Source: Dentipellis sp. KUC8613
Taxonomy: Eukaryota; Basidiomycota; Agaricomycetes; Russulales; Hericiaceae
Length of the DNA: 64,000 nucleotides
Direction: 5' to 3'
Assembly (NCBI GenBank): GCA_002286715.1
Contig: NSJX01000018.1
Span: 167,563 to 231,562, forward strand
The notes under the pieces were generated by a model. The model saw nothing but the letters and a program-made list of their open reading frames with translations, made no database searches and had not been told where the DNA came from. Shown one piece after another: positions 14,700-26,900 of the stretch (position 1 is its first letter; the number at the start of each line of letters is the position of its first letter). The position numbers and the translations under genes are program-made.

Positions 14700-16214
14700 C
14701 TACTTAAGATCCACCAGCTTGCACTCTAAACAGTTCTGTAAGATACTGGGGAAGATCCATGGTGGGAACAACGTACCAAAAGTCAGAGTCGAGTTCGGTG
14801 GAATAGGTCCACTTTTGGAGCTACCATAGCCGAGCTTCGGCGGGATGACGAGCAGACGTTCGCCACCAGCTTGCATGCCCTGGATACCTTCGTCCCAACC
14901 TTGAAGAATGGTAATAAGATATTTATCATCAAACAAGTTGAATGTCGTACCTTTGATAACCTCACCCTTACCCAGCTTGAAAGTGAACTTAGGCAACAAA
15001 GTCAGTTTCGGCGCCACAATAGCAAATCACACCTATAATAACTCACCGGCTTCCCTTTCGTGTTGGAATCGAACACCTTACCATTTTGGAGCTTCCCAAT
15101 GTATCTCATAGATACAGTCTGACCCCGTTTGGCCTGCGGGCCAGTGCCGATCTTTACATCTTTGACCTTGAGACCCCCAGCCAGTTCCCTCGTAGCCGCC
15201 TTGTCGCCTGCACCTTCGCCCTTCTCTTTCTTCTCTTTCTTATCCTTCTTCTCTTTCTTCGCCCCCTCATTCGCCTTCGCGTCGGACTTTCCTTGGGTCC
15301 CAGAGGGTACTGCTGCGCCATTCTCCACCTTCAGCTTCTTGTTGGTCTTCTTTTGCTGCGCCTTAGATGATTTCTCTTCATCTACATCCATTGCTGCATT
15401 CGAATCCCGGTGGCGCTTCAATGACTTTGGGGCCTCGTCCTCGATTTCCTCGAAGCGGCTGGTCCACATATGTCAGTGCGAATTTAGTGGTCTCGATGAC
15501 TGGGAACATACCTCGCATCGTCGTCGCTAGGAACGTCAAGCTCCTCCGGATCAATCTCCACATCTGAGCTGACATCACGAAGGTCGAAATCATCTTCATC
15601 TTCAGGCTCAGAGTCGTCGTTGAAGGGCACCTCAGGAGATTGGTCTGAGTCAAAGCCACGCATAAACTTATGGACTGCAACAGCCGTCATGAAAACATAC
15701 CAATGTAGTTTCCAGTCAGATACACAGTACTGGAAAAAACGACCGAAATATGAGTCCGCAAGATTATTCGCCCGGAAATCGAACGCGTACTTTTTGCCGA
15801 CAACCTCGAGAAGAAACTCTTCCTCGGATTCCAAAATAACATCCACCGTGCATTGTTCGATCTTTGAGACGGAATTAGTACAAGTGGATCAGACCGAGTG
15901 ATAGATCCCTACCTTTCCGGGAATTAACGAACACAAGACTGTCATCGTTAAAGAATCCTCCGGCGCATCATCCTCCTCTTCATCCTCGTCCGCACCAACG
16001 CCAGGGCGGTTATAAATGAGCTTGACAGAGGTCCTCCCAGTTTCATCTTGAAGTTCGTCGCCAAGTGCAACGTTTGTTATCCTAATGTCCGCCTGGGGCA
16101 CGACGGAGTACGGTTCGCCTGGGTTCACGGCAACGCTCCTGGAAAGCACATAAGAGGTGCGCATACGTGTCAAAAAAAAGCATCAACGTACCAGACAGCA
16201 ACAGAAACTGTCAT
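14700..16214 (-). CDS. Nucleolar-type FKBP peptidyl-prolyl isomerase (Fpr3/Fpr4-like)
   Basis: This proline isomerase has a nucleoplasmin-like front half and a C-terminal FKBP domain, the layout of yeast Fpr3/Fpr4 histone chaperones, so nuclear or nucleolar action is expected. Spliced, it starts [19 protein letters not shown] and reads through [17 protein letters not shown]. An acidic loop follows, then the strand TVYLTGNYI, which requires two introns to be removed. A long Glu/Asp tract and a Lys-rich stretch come next. The FKBP core contains [42 protein letters not shown] and the end [13 protein letters not shown]. The start at 16214 was chosen because splicing places W-S-V-A-V in register with the family; the longer upstream frame to 16355 does not match. 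The gene is divergent from ARPC4. Confidence 0.9.
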
Positions 16215-16360
16215 ATTTGTGTGAGAAGGAGGGAACACGCTTTTAGGTGAGACGCAAAGGTACTCTGGAGAGACGCGTCCAGAGGAAACTTTGACGCATA
16301 TTACAGCGTCGTTTAGAACTCCGCTCCAAATAGCCTTGCCTCTGGTCACCACCATTCACC
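16215..16360. promoter_or_regulatory. Divergent promoter, FKBP isomerase and ARPC4
   Basis: The two start codons are only 146 bases apart on opposite strands, so this interval must hold both promoters and both 5' leaders. No TATA box stands out. Confidence 0.5.
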
Positions 16361-17196
16361 ATGGTAAGCACCGCGCGGACGTTGTCGACAGTCCTGATTC
16401 TATTGATTTCTTGTCACAGTCTAACGTTCTCAGACCTTATCTCGCTGCCGTTCGATCTACACTGACGGCCGCCCTCACCTTGGAGAACTTCTCGTCCCAG
16501 GTATTTGCTATCTTAGCCGTTGGATGAATTTGCTCTCGATACCTCTTCTCAGGTTGTCGAGCGTCACAACAAGCCAGAGGTGGAAGTTGGGTAGGCTCTC
16601 AGACTTTAACTCTTAGCGTCTACTCACTATTGGCCAGTGGCTCTAAGGAAGTGCTCTTGAATCCTCTCGTTATCTCCCGAAACGAGAATGAGCGTGTCTT
16701 GATTGAATCCTCCGTCAACTCCATTCGTGTGAGCATCAAGATCAAGCAGGCAGACGAGATCGAGCGAATACTATGCCACAAGTTCACCCGATTCATGATG
16801 CAGCGCGCGGAGAACTTCATTGTGCTGCGAAGGAAGCCGGTCAAGGCGAGTGTTGATGATGTTCAGTACCATAGCTGTAGCTGAACGGACGCCGTTAGGG
16901 TTACGACATTTCCTTCCTCATCACCAACTTCCACACTGAAACCATGCTCAAACATAAGATTGTCGATTTCATCATCCAGTACGTGGAACTCAGTAAATAT
17001 ACACTTCACGTAGCCCAATGAAGACCCTTGCCTCTGGCAGGTTCATGGAAGACGTGGACAGGGAGATTAGTGAAATGAAACTTAGCCTCAATGCTCGGGC
17101 CCGGACCGTTGCCGAATCTTACCTCACAGCAGTAAGTCTCTCAGTCAACATATTTCTCACCTGCTGCTTATTGGGAGATGTCAGTTCAATTCGTAG
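16361..17196 (+). CDS. ARPC4: Arp2/3 complex subunit 4 (p20)
   Basis: ARPC4 is the 20 kDa core subunit that, with ARPC2, holds the Arp2/3 actin-nucleating complex together at cortical actin patches. The spliced protein of about 168 residues follows the family almost without gaps: [95 protein letters not shown] and [18 protein letters not shown]. The start codon forms an exon by itself: ATG is followed directly by gtaagc, and the 56-base intron (16364-16419) ends just before TCTAACG. The last exon adds only FNS and the stop. There are six or so short introns. Identity is certain. It shares a short divergent promoter with the FKBP gene. Confidence 0.95.
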
Positions 17197-18293
17197 TATC
17201 CTGTTGTATCATCCCAAGTTACACGTTGGCTCTTGTAGTACAAAACACACTGATCGACATACCCTACCACGAACATCGATTGGCGTGAACGTTCCGTGAG
17301 CTCAACGGATCCCTTTTTATGTTCGGAGTTATACGCGTCACGGTAGTAGGGACACTTTGCATCGCTGTTTGACGACTGCACGCTTGGGTGAGTATGACCG
17401 AGGAGCATTGATCTACCTTAGCGAAGTTGATGCTCTTCGGTCTCCGAGGCCTCCGGTACTACTCACTACTTGTTCCTATTCTCTCAAATGAGTTCTGTGG
17501 GTTTTTTTGACAACAATCACGTGTGGCATGTGATACGATCTCGGCCATTCCATTGAAGTTCGTTCTTACTCCAAATTATGTTTTATCAGTGAGCTTGCTC
17601 TTAAACAAGTTCGGCTCACAATTGCTAGCACAAGCGCAATACGATTATGACAACCATGGATCCCCCACTACACACTTTAGAAATGTCAATTGTAACCCTT
17701 AAATAAATAAATATATCATGCGCGTAGATCGAGCGTCTGACCGCGGTGGCCCAGGGCTTCGCGCGCGTTGGAAGTAGTCATAAGCAATACAATAGTCCCT
17801 TCGCAATACAATTCGGGCTATTTTCAAGCCAGGATTCCGACGTCTGTCGAGAGAATTCCCGACTCTCGACGAAGAGAAGAGGGCTTCTGTCGCGGGGTTG
17901 TTCGCATTGATGGCACGTGATATTGCACGTGCATACAGCGTGTTATTTGGATATGTTACGCGTCCCTTTTTGTATTGTCAGAGTCCGGGAGTTGGTGCTT
18001 GCATGGAATAAGGAACGGCTATCTTCCTTATCGAGCGCAGCTACGGAGACTAAGTACTTGCATGGTATGAATATGTCGATTGTCATATATCACGTGTTAT
18101 TCCAGCACGCGTTACGTGTATAGATTGATAGACGCGTCTCGTACTAAACAAGCCACAACAACGCGCTCATTCCAAACCTTCCAGTTGTTGGACCTTCGCA
18201 TTTCCGGTGTGTACTTCCCATACCCAAGCCCTATCTTGAAATTTGGGCTCTATACGCACATTCAGGCCCGTTCACGTACTGCACCGAAAGGAA
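17197..18293. other. Spacer between ARPC4 and NSE4
   Basis: No gene-like frame was found in about 1.1 kb. The DNA is more AT-rich around 17690-17720, with a short aaataaata run, which may relate to the ARPC4 3' end. CACGTG-type motifs occur around 17517, 17913, 17924 and 18090. Nothing else stands out. Confidence 0.4.
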
Positions 18294-19591
18294 ATGCCTG
18301 TCGCGGATCCAGACGTAGATATGGGAAGCCCTCGAAAGGCTGCAGGTTATAATCCAGACCAAGATCCAGAGGAAAAACGACAAATCAGGCGGGATTATCG
18401 TGTCTTGCAAAACGATGGTGATAAGCATATTGTGAAGTATGGTGTACATTGACGTCTGACATCACGATAGGCGAAGAGAATCGAAATGTCAATGATCTTA
18501 CCGCGCAACAGCTGATACACAAGGTGCAGCGTGCAGATGATCTGTTCAGAAAAGGTGATTCATCTCATAGTTCACTTTCTCGATACTCAATTGCTTGTAG
18601 TCCAAGCCCCGCAAGAAGCCACTCTAGACTCCAATTTTCTACTCTCCACCTCTGGAATCGCAGCAGCAAAAGCTCGTGCTATGAAATCAGGATCGGGCGC
18701 GTTTGATGTGGACGACTTTATTTCAAAACTCATTACATTCATGGGTGGAAGGCGTGGCACGGAGACCCTTTCTGATGATTCGGACCCCGAAGACGGAGAC
18801 ATTGATGTGCCACTAGACTGGGAGAAGATTGGCAGAAAAGCTCTGGCAAAAAGTAGACGAATTCCAGCAATGGACTTCATGTGAGTTTATTTCCGCTCTC
18901 TCTCGTGTTGCCTTTCTCTGCTCACTCTGCCTACAGGCTCGGTCCTTTGTCTGTAGAGCAGAAAAAACGTAATGTTGGCAAGAGAGCTAAACTCGAGAAG
19001 AATAAGGCGGATGAAACCAGGCCTCAAGAAATTAAAGAGGAAGACCTCGTCCGCTCCGAGAATGAGACAACGAAGAATGTTCTTACCGTGAGAGTCTACC
19101 ATCTCTGGAAGATACTTTCCCTAACGATCATTGTTTTTGAGATCCGGAAATTACTTCAAGACCAGGATGGTGCCGTAAATTTCTTTCGATTCATCATCAA
19201 CCCGGACGACTTCGCACAATCCGTCGAAAATCTGTTCTATCTGTCATTCTTGATCAGAGATGGAATATGTGCTCTAGATATAGAGGAGACAGGGGAACCG
19301 GTCATATGTACTCACTATTCTACTACTGTGTTGGTATGCGCCGCTAACCCGTTGATAGATCTATGCGAGCAGGCAGGGGATGCTGACTACGAGGCGGGCC
19401 TCCGAAAACAGCAGATGGTCATGGAGCTTGACATGGTCACTTGGAAGGTCGGTCGCCGCGTTTCATATATCATTTTCCGTCATTGAGTTGGCTTTTAGAT
19501 GGCAATTGATGCGTTCAACATCACGACGCCTCTAATTCCCCAGCGTCCTAAGTCAAAGGAATCAAGAAATACCGGCAAGTGGTATGCGTGA
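18294..19591 (+). CDS. NSE4: SMC5/6 complex kleisin subunit Nse4
   Basis: Nse4 is the kleisin that bridges the Smc5 and Smc6 heads and binds Nse1/Nse3 in the DNA-repair SMC5/6 complex in the nucleus. The start at 18294 gives MPVADPDVDMGSPRKAAGY, then the N-terminal helix region EEKRQIRRDYRVLQNDG, conserved in the family. Later parts read LTAQQLIHKVQRADDLFRK, FDVDDFISKLITFMGG, VPLDWEKIGRKAL, FMLGPLSVEQKKRNVGKRAK, and the C-terminal winged-helix region FFRFIINPDDFAQSVENLFY with LSFLIRDG. The gene ends KSKESRNTGKWYA. There are about seven introns; junctions in the C-terminal third are less sure. The order of blocks and the ENLFYLSFLIRDG signature make the call secure. Confidence 0.9.
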
Positions 19592-19907
19592 TTGGAGAGT
19601 CTCCGTCTCCACTATTTATACTATGTTGCACTATAATACCTAGCTGTACACATCTTGCTGTATTCTTATTACCTCACCTTTCATGCCTAATCAGTCGTGT
19701 TGATCATTCTCCTTCGATGCGATGGTTTCACACCTATGAGACAATACGAAGCAATGGGTATTCGTGTACTACAACTGTCTTCCTCCCAAAGTTGAGATAT
19801 AGCAGGTGGAAGCAGCAATAGCGGACTACATTATTTGTGCACTCCGCGAATCTGTAAGACTGACTAGTGCAAAATAGAATCAATGATAGGTAGTGACGCG
19901 CGAACTC
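19592..19907. other. Short spacer, convergent 3' ends
   Basis: NSE4 and the first GH17-like gene converge here. No gene was found; it should hold both 3' untranslated regions. Confidence 0.5.
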
Positions 19908-21355
19908 TCAGCAAAACGTTCTTGGTTTGAATGGAAATTTGAGATGATGATATGAATCAAAAATTCCATATCCAGGCTCCTGGTTATCGGAATATATGTG
20001 CGCAAACCAGCCAATGCCGCCGCCTGCTGCCCCTTTGAAGTCTGTGCAGTGATCATTGAGTAGGATGTAATAATCCTGCAGGATCTCAGTAGCGTGTCGC
20101 ATGCAAGAACTTCCGGACTGAAATACCTCTTCATTCCGAACATCCGCAACCGCGTTAGGATTGTTGGGCTGAACACCGGGAGAAGTTGTGGACGGCCAGC
20201 CATTCTGTCAGAAATGTAAGGTGCAATGTTGGACAACAGGTCTTTTCAACGCACTTCATCAAGAATCATTTTCTTTCCATTACCATGCGCTGCAAACCAG
20301 TTCATGTCTCGTCGGATTATAGGCCATGCATCACTCGCTATACATAGCTGTCAGTCGTATGGCTTGCCATCCCCGAGTCACTGAAACCAACCGTTTGATG
20401 CATCTTGGGAGAAGAAAGGCAACATGTGAACATTGATAAAATCCATAGAATCGAGCACTTCCTGGAACCCCGGAGTCTTCTGATATCCGTAAGCCATTTC
20501 ACTGACAGTCACTGGAATATTCAGGGTGGAGAGGTTGGCTCTGGCAGCTCGTACTTGCTTTGCCAAGTCCTTGGCGCTCAGGACGCTGTCGAACAGAGGG
20601 TCAGAGCCAAACTGCACGCCTCGAATGACAAACTTGGCCTTCGGGTTTGTGTGGAGTGTCGCAAAGAGGGTGGTGCGCCGTTTCTTCCATTCGTTGGAGC
20701 CATCAAATCCGAACTGGGATGTGGGAGTAAGTATGGTAACACTGCAACCCTGCTTAACTATTCAATATTCACCCAGATGAGAGCATAGACACCCAGCGAA
20801 TTGTCCCACGCTGCTTGAATGATATCGTCGCTTGAAGTCCACTCGTTGAATATGAGCAGTCCTTAAAACAAGGAAACTTGACGCTCACTAGAACCCGTCC
20901 TGGTCGCAGAAACCATACAAGCGGACATATCGGGAGTGGAAATTATTACGAATATCGTGAAATTCTTTGTCCAACTGGTTTTTCTTCTGACCTAGATGAA
21001 GAGATCAATCAAGCAGCCAGCAGGTGCAACGAGGCATCTTACAGGCAGTTATCTCATAGCTAAATCCGAGAAAGGCATACTCATCCTCCATGGCACACCA
21101 CCATTGAGTATTATCCTGAGGAATCGATGCAGGCATGGCGAACCCCATCGCTGGGAAGCAGGAGCGAGAACTAGATTCCGGCAAAGAAGAATCCACCATG
21201 GGGCCTGATCCTGGCGTGGATGAGTTAAACGGTGCAAAAACATATTTCTGCGTAAAGCCTCCGTGAGGGCCGATCGGGGGGAGGCAAAACGATACGCCAG
21301 GTTGAAGCACTATCAGCAGAGATGCGGCAAGTGTTTTCTGGGTGAAGTATACCAT
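19908..21355 (-). CDS. Secreted GH17-like glycoside hydrolase, copy 1
   Basis: This is a predicted secreted (beta/alpha)8 glycosidase related to family 17 glucan glycosidases, likely acting on cell-wall beta-glucan. The start at 21355 gives a signal peptide (MVYFTQKTLAASLLIVLQPG), aligned with copy 2. Next come CFPAMGFAMP and WWCAMEDEYAFLGFSYEIT. Further on are FGSDPLFD, IPVTVSEMAYGYQ, INVHMLPFFSQDAS, DENGWPSTTSPGVQPN and WFAHIYSDNQEPGYGIF, with the end KFPFKPRTFC. The Glu in DENGWPS fits the nucleophile seen in GH17 ETGWPS motifs. At the presumed acid/base position this copy has Asp (GSD), while copy 2 has Glu (GSE). About seven introns were inferred; those between 20700 and 21050 are approximate. 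The exact family assignment is by motif memory, not by search. Confidence 0.75.
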
Positions 21356-21881
21356 TAGTATGGCAGGCGAGGAAAGAGCCATAAACAAGCACCTGCCGAG
21401 GAACCTAGTGGTCGAGTCTCAGACTATCAGTCCTACTTATTGCAATATGTCCTTGAAGATCAAGATATAATCAATCAACCTTTTCAATTTTACAACATCG
21501 TTGGAGTTGGTGCACGTGGGGCCCTACTTCTTGGGGTCGATATTGTGTATGACGGGCGTTATCGCAGAAATTTCCGCACGCCGTGGTCGAACGCTCGATC
21601 GTACACTTACTCCATAGTCGACGCGTGTTTGCTTGTGTTTGGTGCGTTGTCGCAAGTCGTACTCCGTACTTTCGACGCAGGTCCTATTCGTGTATCTCGT
21701 ATGGTTTATTTAATCAAGCATAACAATGAGACCCTGTGCTAGAGTCGCCAAGCTTGCCTAGAGGGGCATATGTATCAGAGAGCGAGCACTTGCGGGCCGA
21801 CAAACATGACCGCTGTGACCAAACTTCTAGCCAATGACCCGCCGTAGACGAAGCCTAACTTCATGAAGCACAGTTAACATA
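21356..21881. other. Spacer between tandem GH17-like genes
   Basis: This contains the promoter of copy 1 and the 3' end of copy 2, both transcribed leftward. No additional gene was supported. Confidence 0.5.
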
Positions 21882-23268
21882 TTAACACGTCGTCCTAGGC
21901 TTGAAAGGGAATTTGAGCTTCCCGGAAGAATCGTAGATACCATAGCCTGGCTCCTGATTGTCGGAGTAGATGTGTGCGAACCAACTAATCCCACCTCCCG
22001 TAACTTGCTTCAAATCCTCGCAATGGTTATCTAGCAGGGTGTAGTACGCCTAGTACGAGCAGGTTAACGTCCCGTTCTTGTGGATTATGAGCGGATTCTT
22101 ACATGTTCATTAGGGACGTCAGCAACTGCATTAGGGCTATTCGGCTGAACACTTGGAGATGTCACAGATGGCCAACCATTCTGAGAGGCAGTTGAGTGAA
22201 AGATCAACAGACTGAATTGACGACAACGTGCGTACCTCGTCAAACCACATCTTCTTCCCTTTCCCGTGCTGAATGAACCAATTAAGATCTTGCTGGACCA
22301 AGGGCCACGCTTGATCGCCTATTCATAATTTTAGAAAGGTACGTTCGCAGCGGATGATCAGATCATACCTGTCGATGCTTGTTGCGAGAAGAATGGCAGC
22401 ATGTGGATGTTGATGAAATCCTGAGCATCCAGGACGTTCTGGGCCCCGCCCCGCTCTTGATATCCATAGGCCAATTCACTAACAGTGACCGGGATATTGA
22501 GACTGGACAAGTTTGCTTTTGCAGCGATGACTTGAGCTGCTAGGTCGTCGGGACTCAATACATTGTCAAACAGCGGTTCAGAACCAAATTGCACCCCACG
22601 CGTCACGAACTTTGCCTTTGGATTGGAATGGAGGGCCGCAAAAAGGGCATCGCGCCTCCCGATCCATTCATCGCCGCCATCAAAGCCAAACTAAATGCAT
22701 GCATGAGGCTCGGGTTGCCAGGGATCATGAGAGAGACTTGCCCAGATGAGTGCGTGGACACCCAAGGTATTGTCCCAAGCTGCCGTTACGATGTCATCAC
22801 TTCAGCGGCGTCAATAGAAAAGTTCGTATACATAGAGCGAGACCTCCTTACTAGAATCCATCGCGGTCGCAGAAACCATACAGTCGAACAAATCGAGAGT
22901 TGAAAGTAGTCCGCATGTCTTTGAACTCTCGCTGTAACTGCGACAAACTTTGACCTATGTTTGATTGCCATAAGGATTTGGCGTATGAACCAGACATTAA
23001 TGGACGTACACGCTGTGACTTCGTAACTAAATCCAACGAATGCATATTCATTTCTGGGATCGCACCACCATTGCAGATTGTTGGCTGGCGGGTTTGCAGG
23101 CATCTTGTAACCTATAGCCGGGAAGCAAGTGCCATCTCTAGCGTGCAGGGTACGGCTGGCATCGTGAATGGTGGATGGCGTGACAGGAGATGGCAATGCG
23201 CAGACTGGTCCAAGCGTGACGAGTAGAAGGATAGCCGAGGCAGCCAGACGCCTAAAATACGAAGCCAT
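21882..23268 (-). CDS. Secreted GH17-like glycoside hydrolase, copy 2
   Basis: This is a tandem paralogue of copy 1 in the same direction. The start at 23268 gives a clear signal peptide (MASYFRRLAASAILLLVTLG). The mature part reads CFPAIGYKMPANPP, WWCDPRNEYAFVGFSYEVTA, LQREFKDMRTTFNSRFVRLY, FVTRGVQFGSEPLFDNVLS, IPVTVSELAYGYQERGG, INIHMLPFFSQQAS, DENGWPSVTSPSVQPN and WFAHIYSDNQEPGYGIY, ending KFPFKPRTTC. Both presumed catalytic glutamates are present, in FGSEPLF and DENGWPS. Motif order and exon layout follow copy 1, so the pair arose by local duplication, but the sequences have diverged widely. It likely remodels or degrades beta-1,3-linked glucan outside the cell; the family is inferred from motifs. 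Confidence 0.8.
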
Positions 23269-23963
23269 GCCAGTACAAAGGAGTGCAGGGCCTTAAAAAG
23301 TTGGCGGTATATGAGCTCGGCTTTATAGTACAGCACGCTACTAGGAGAAGGAGGCATAGATAAAGGCGCGGTCCCCTACCGTCATATATCACGAGGGCAA
23401 AACAGAGACCGGCGCATGAGGGTCGACCCTCGCGACAGGAGGCTTTACGAGGCCGTTCATACCCAAAAGAAGCCGCAAGAAACAAGTTCGTCTCAAACGG
23501 CGCTTGCCACGTCTGCAACGCAGCGAACACCAGTCCGTCTGACACACGTGGCATATTGCCAGATGTCCATTTGACTCCACCGGCTGACGAATGGTCGACA
23601 GCTTGTGCATCATGCGGGGCGAATTCAAATATGGTGACATGGGATTTGGGGAAGGGCTGCAAAGCAGGATAGATCACGTGAAGTCGCGAGAACAAGATAT
23701 GAACTCGTCCTTATTTGGAAGGTCACCGCGTGCAACCTGGTCTAATGGGAATTCTATCGCGGACTTGTTTGCTGGCAGGTGTCTTCTGACCAACATATGC
23801 CGTCCGTCCAGGAGACAGAAATCGTGGTGGGGGTTGCTCGGAACTGCGAAATTTCGATCATCGGAGAAGGTCCACGGCTTGTTCAGGCTGCAGTTCGTCA
23901 CTTGGACCGAACAGGGTGCAGAGGCAAGGCACAGTCGGCTAAACATAGTAACATCTGATAAAA
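23269..23963. promoter_or_regulatory. Upstream region of GH17-like copy 2
   Basis: A TATA-like block on the minus strand (ctataaag, plus coordinates 23321-23328) lies about 55 bases upstream of the start of copy 2. Minus-strand frames continue through this interval past the gelsolin stop codon, but they lack conserved content. They are probably the 3' untranslated region of the upstream gene. Confidence 0.45.
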
Positions 23964-26900
23964 TTAGGGAGGATCCGATGGGTGTAGACCTAAAGGAAGC
24001 ATATTGGGATCCTTGAAAGCCGACAGTGGCCACGTAGCTCTCTGGAGCTACATGCAATTCAGCAAAGAATGTAACGAGCAAGATAAAATGGACGCAGACA
24101 TGTTCCAAGGCTTCGCGGGATGATAGAATGTTCATATGATCTGGGATGGTATGATTATTCTGTACGGGAGAGATTTGTTCATTTCATTAGATATGTCTGG
24201 CAGTGGAGAAAAATCAAGGCGTACGAGGACTGCCTCGTCGATATCACGGCGGTGAAGACGAAGGTCTGCAGGAATTTGGGAGGGTAAGACTAGGACGTGG
24301 ACATTGGGCGAAAAAGGCCTCGCGGGTGCAGAGAACTTTGAGATCTCCTATCGAAAAATAAGCACGGTATTGCAGTAAATTGAGTGAGATGTACCAAAGC
24401 AATCGCTAGAGCAATCCAAATGCTTCGCCTGCTAGAACGAGCGGCTTCACCGACAACGACGAAAAGCTCCCAAACGCAGTCAACGACATACACAGATGCT
24501 TGAGCATCAGGTTCTTCAAGGAAAGTGGAGAGTGGAGTAGCCTAGAACAAGTTCAGCGTAGGCCCTCGTCATCGGTTTCCTTGAGACGTACCAAGTCGCC
24601 CTGGTCAGCGTCAATGCGCCATAGACGAGTAGTTTTGTTCTCCGTCACAGGTCGCCATTTCCAATAGTCTGCTTGTGCATAATGACTGTCACCCAGCATT
24701 ATCCGAAGTATGTCGTCGGTATCGTTCTGGCCTTCACGAAGTTGTACTGATTGGCAGTTATCTCCTCCGAGCACCTTAGCGTATGCGAGCGCTGCTTCCT
24801 TCTCTTTTTGGATAGAGCCCCTTCCTTCCCATACATATACCGTCCCGAGGATAATCAGCACATAACTAAATCCTGAACACAGGCTGGAAAGGCTCTATAG
24901 CGGCGATCAGAATATGCCAATGAGTGAAAGCAATTGAGAAACACACAAAATTATGTTCATCGATGATGACCACATCATCCATAGCACGGACAAGGTGCAT
25001 CGTTGTGTTCTCCGAGCTCCAGTGTGAGCGGAATCCCTGAGACAAGGTCAGTCATTAGATCGTGCGGTCTAACAGCCGTAGCATACCTGTCGGATAATTA
25101 GCTGCCCTCCCAAAAGCACTATTAGCTCGGGCGGTTCACAGCACTGAACAAGGTGTATCTTCAGAGACTACCAGTCAGAAGAAGTATTATGTGAACCAGG
25201 ACATCCTTACAAGAGTCGTACGATAATGTTTGGCGAGGTTGTCTATTTTGCGCGCTTCTCGCTCGCTAGCTTCGTTACTCTTCCCACGCCAGCTCCACAT
25301 TCGAGTTGCTACGAGACCATTCGATATCACTTTGAACCGATGGACAATGATAAGCAACTCCGACTCGTAAAATATGTTGGTGTCGCTGTTCAACAAGGTA
25401 GCATTGAAGCCGACGATGGACAGAACCTCCACAGAGATACTATAGACGTCTGGGTTGGGGATGTATTTCGCGGGCTCAAAAACTAGTATACGCTCAACGT
25501 CGATGGTTGAGAGTAGTCGATCGTCACGATCTGCATAGACGGGTCAATGCGAGTCATTGAACCGTGGAGGGATACGGTATAGATCTCACTGATTTTGAAC
25601 ACGTCGGAACCCTTTGAAAGCGTCAGTGCTGCCAAACCTGCCCCATTACTGGTTGTATCACCAGCATTTGGTTCAAAATGTGCTTCTTGGACAACAGGAG
25701 TAACGGCATTCTCGCCATGGGTACCTGCCTGAGGTGGACTAAGCTGCCGGTCTTCCTTGACGGCTGGCATTTTGAGTGCAGCAACCGTGTCGTAAGATGG
25801 CTTCCGTTGGACTATAGGAGGATCTCCAGGTATCTCGACCACGATGTCCTTATGTTTTCCTGCTTCCGAAGCTGGACGGGAAGCTTGATGGCCCTCCCCT
25901 TTCAGTATTAATGGGGATGTTGAAGTAGATGCTTGCTCGTTCAGGATCTGCGCGACGTCCATAACCTTTGCACGGTTTCCCGTACTCGGAATGCGTGTCG
26001 GACGGCGTGGGGAGTGTGGCGACTTGTCACGATGGACTGCAAGGTCTTCCGTCGTGGTGGCGAGGCCAGGAAGAGCACGGCCGATGGAATGAGATCTACT
26101 GCTCGCGGCGGGACTTTGACTGGTTTTCGTCTGGGAGAGGAGCTTGGCTGGAGCTTTTGTGCCAATCAACGGTTGGCTGGTCCACCTATCGCCAAGCTTA
26201 TTGGATTGAGAGCCTTCTGATCGGGTAGCAGATGAAACAGTCACGATGCCTGGCCGCTTCGGAAGCGACGAAACACCTGGAGACGACTTCGATACATATG
26301 GCGCTGTAGAGACAGCGGAGGCCGATGATTTGGCTGGCAAGATTTGCGAAAGCGAATCCATTGGGCTGGGAGGCTTAGGCTTGATCTGTGCTGAGTCTTC
26401 AAAGGTGACCGTGGTAAGTTCCGCCTTACGGGGCTTCTTGGCTCGACCTTTGGTGAGCTGATCATAATACACATATTCAGCACACGCCAACAGTCCGAGA
26501 AAAGGGGGGAAATATAAGAAGAAAAGAGGATCAAGCTAAAATATATCATATCGCAAATTTAATATCCTAGAAGGAACGTACATGACTGAGAGGCTTTTTG
26601 GACGGTGAGGGCAGCTCAGATGAAAAATGCGCCTCCTTTACACGACTCTCCCGTATCCCTAGCTCATCCACTTGAGGCGCTGGCGTGACTGGGCGCGAAT
26701 GGATCAGCGGAGCCGAGGTCGCTGGGTCGTCACCTGTCTTCACGGGCTTCACGTATGATATAAGAGTTGAAGACGAGCCCAGTGGAGAACCTTGAGAGGC
26801 TGCGTCCTTGTTGGTATCTAGATCCACGTTTGTGCATTGCGTTGTTGACGGGCACAATGATTCTTTTCCAACCGATTTGCTCGTGTGCTGAGGTTCAATC

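Noticed and set aside
23269..23695. Separate gene between the GH17-like copy 2 and the gelsolin gene
   Set aside because: The adjoining conserved exon belongs to the gelsolin gene, whose stop is at 23964; the downstream frames have no conserved content.
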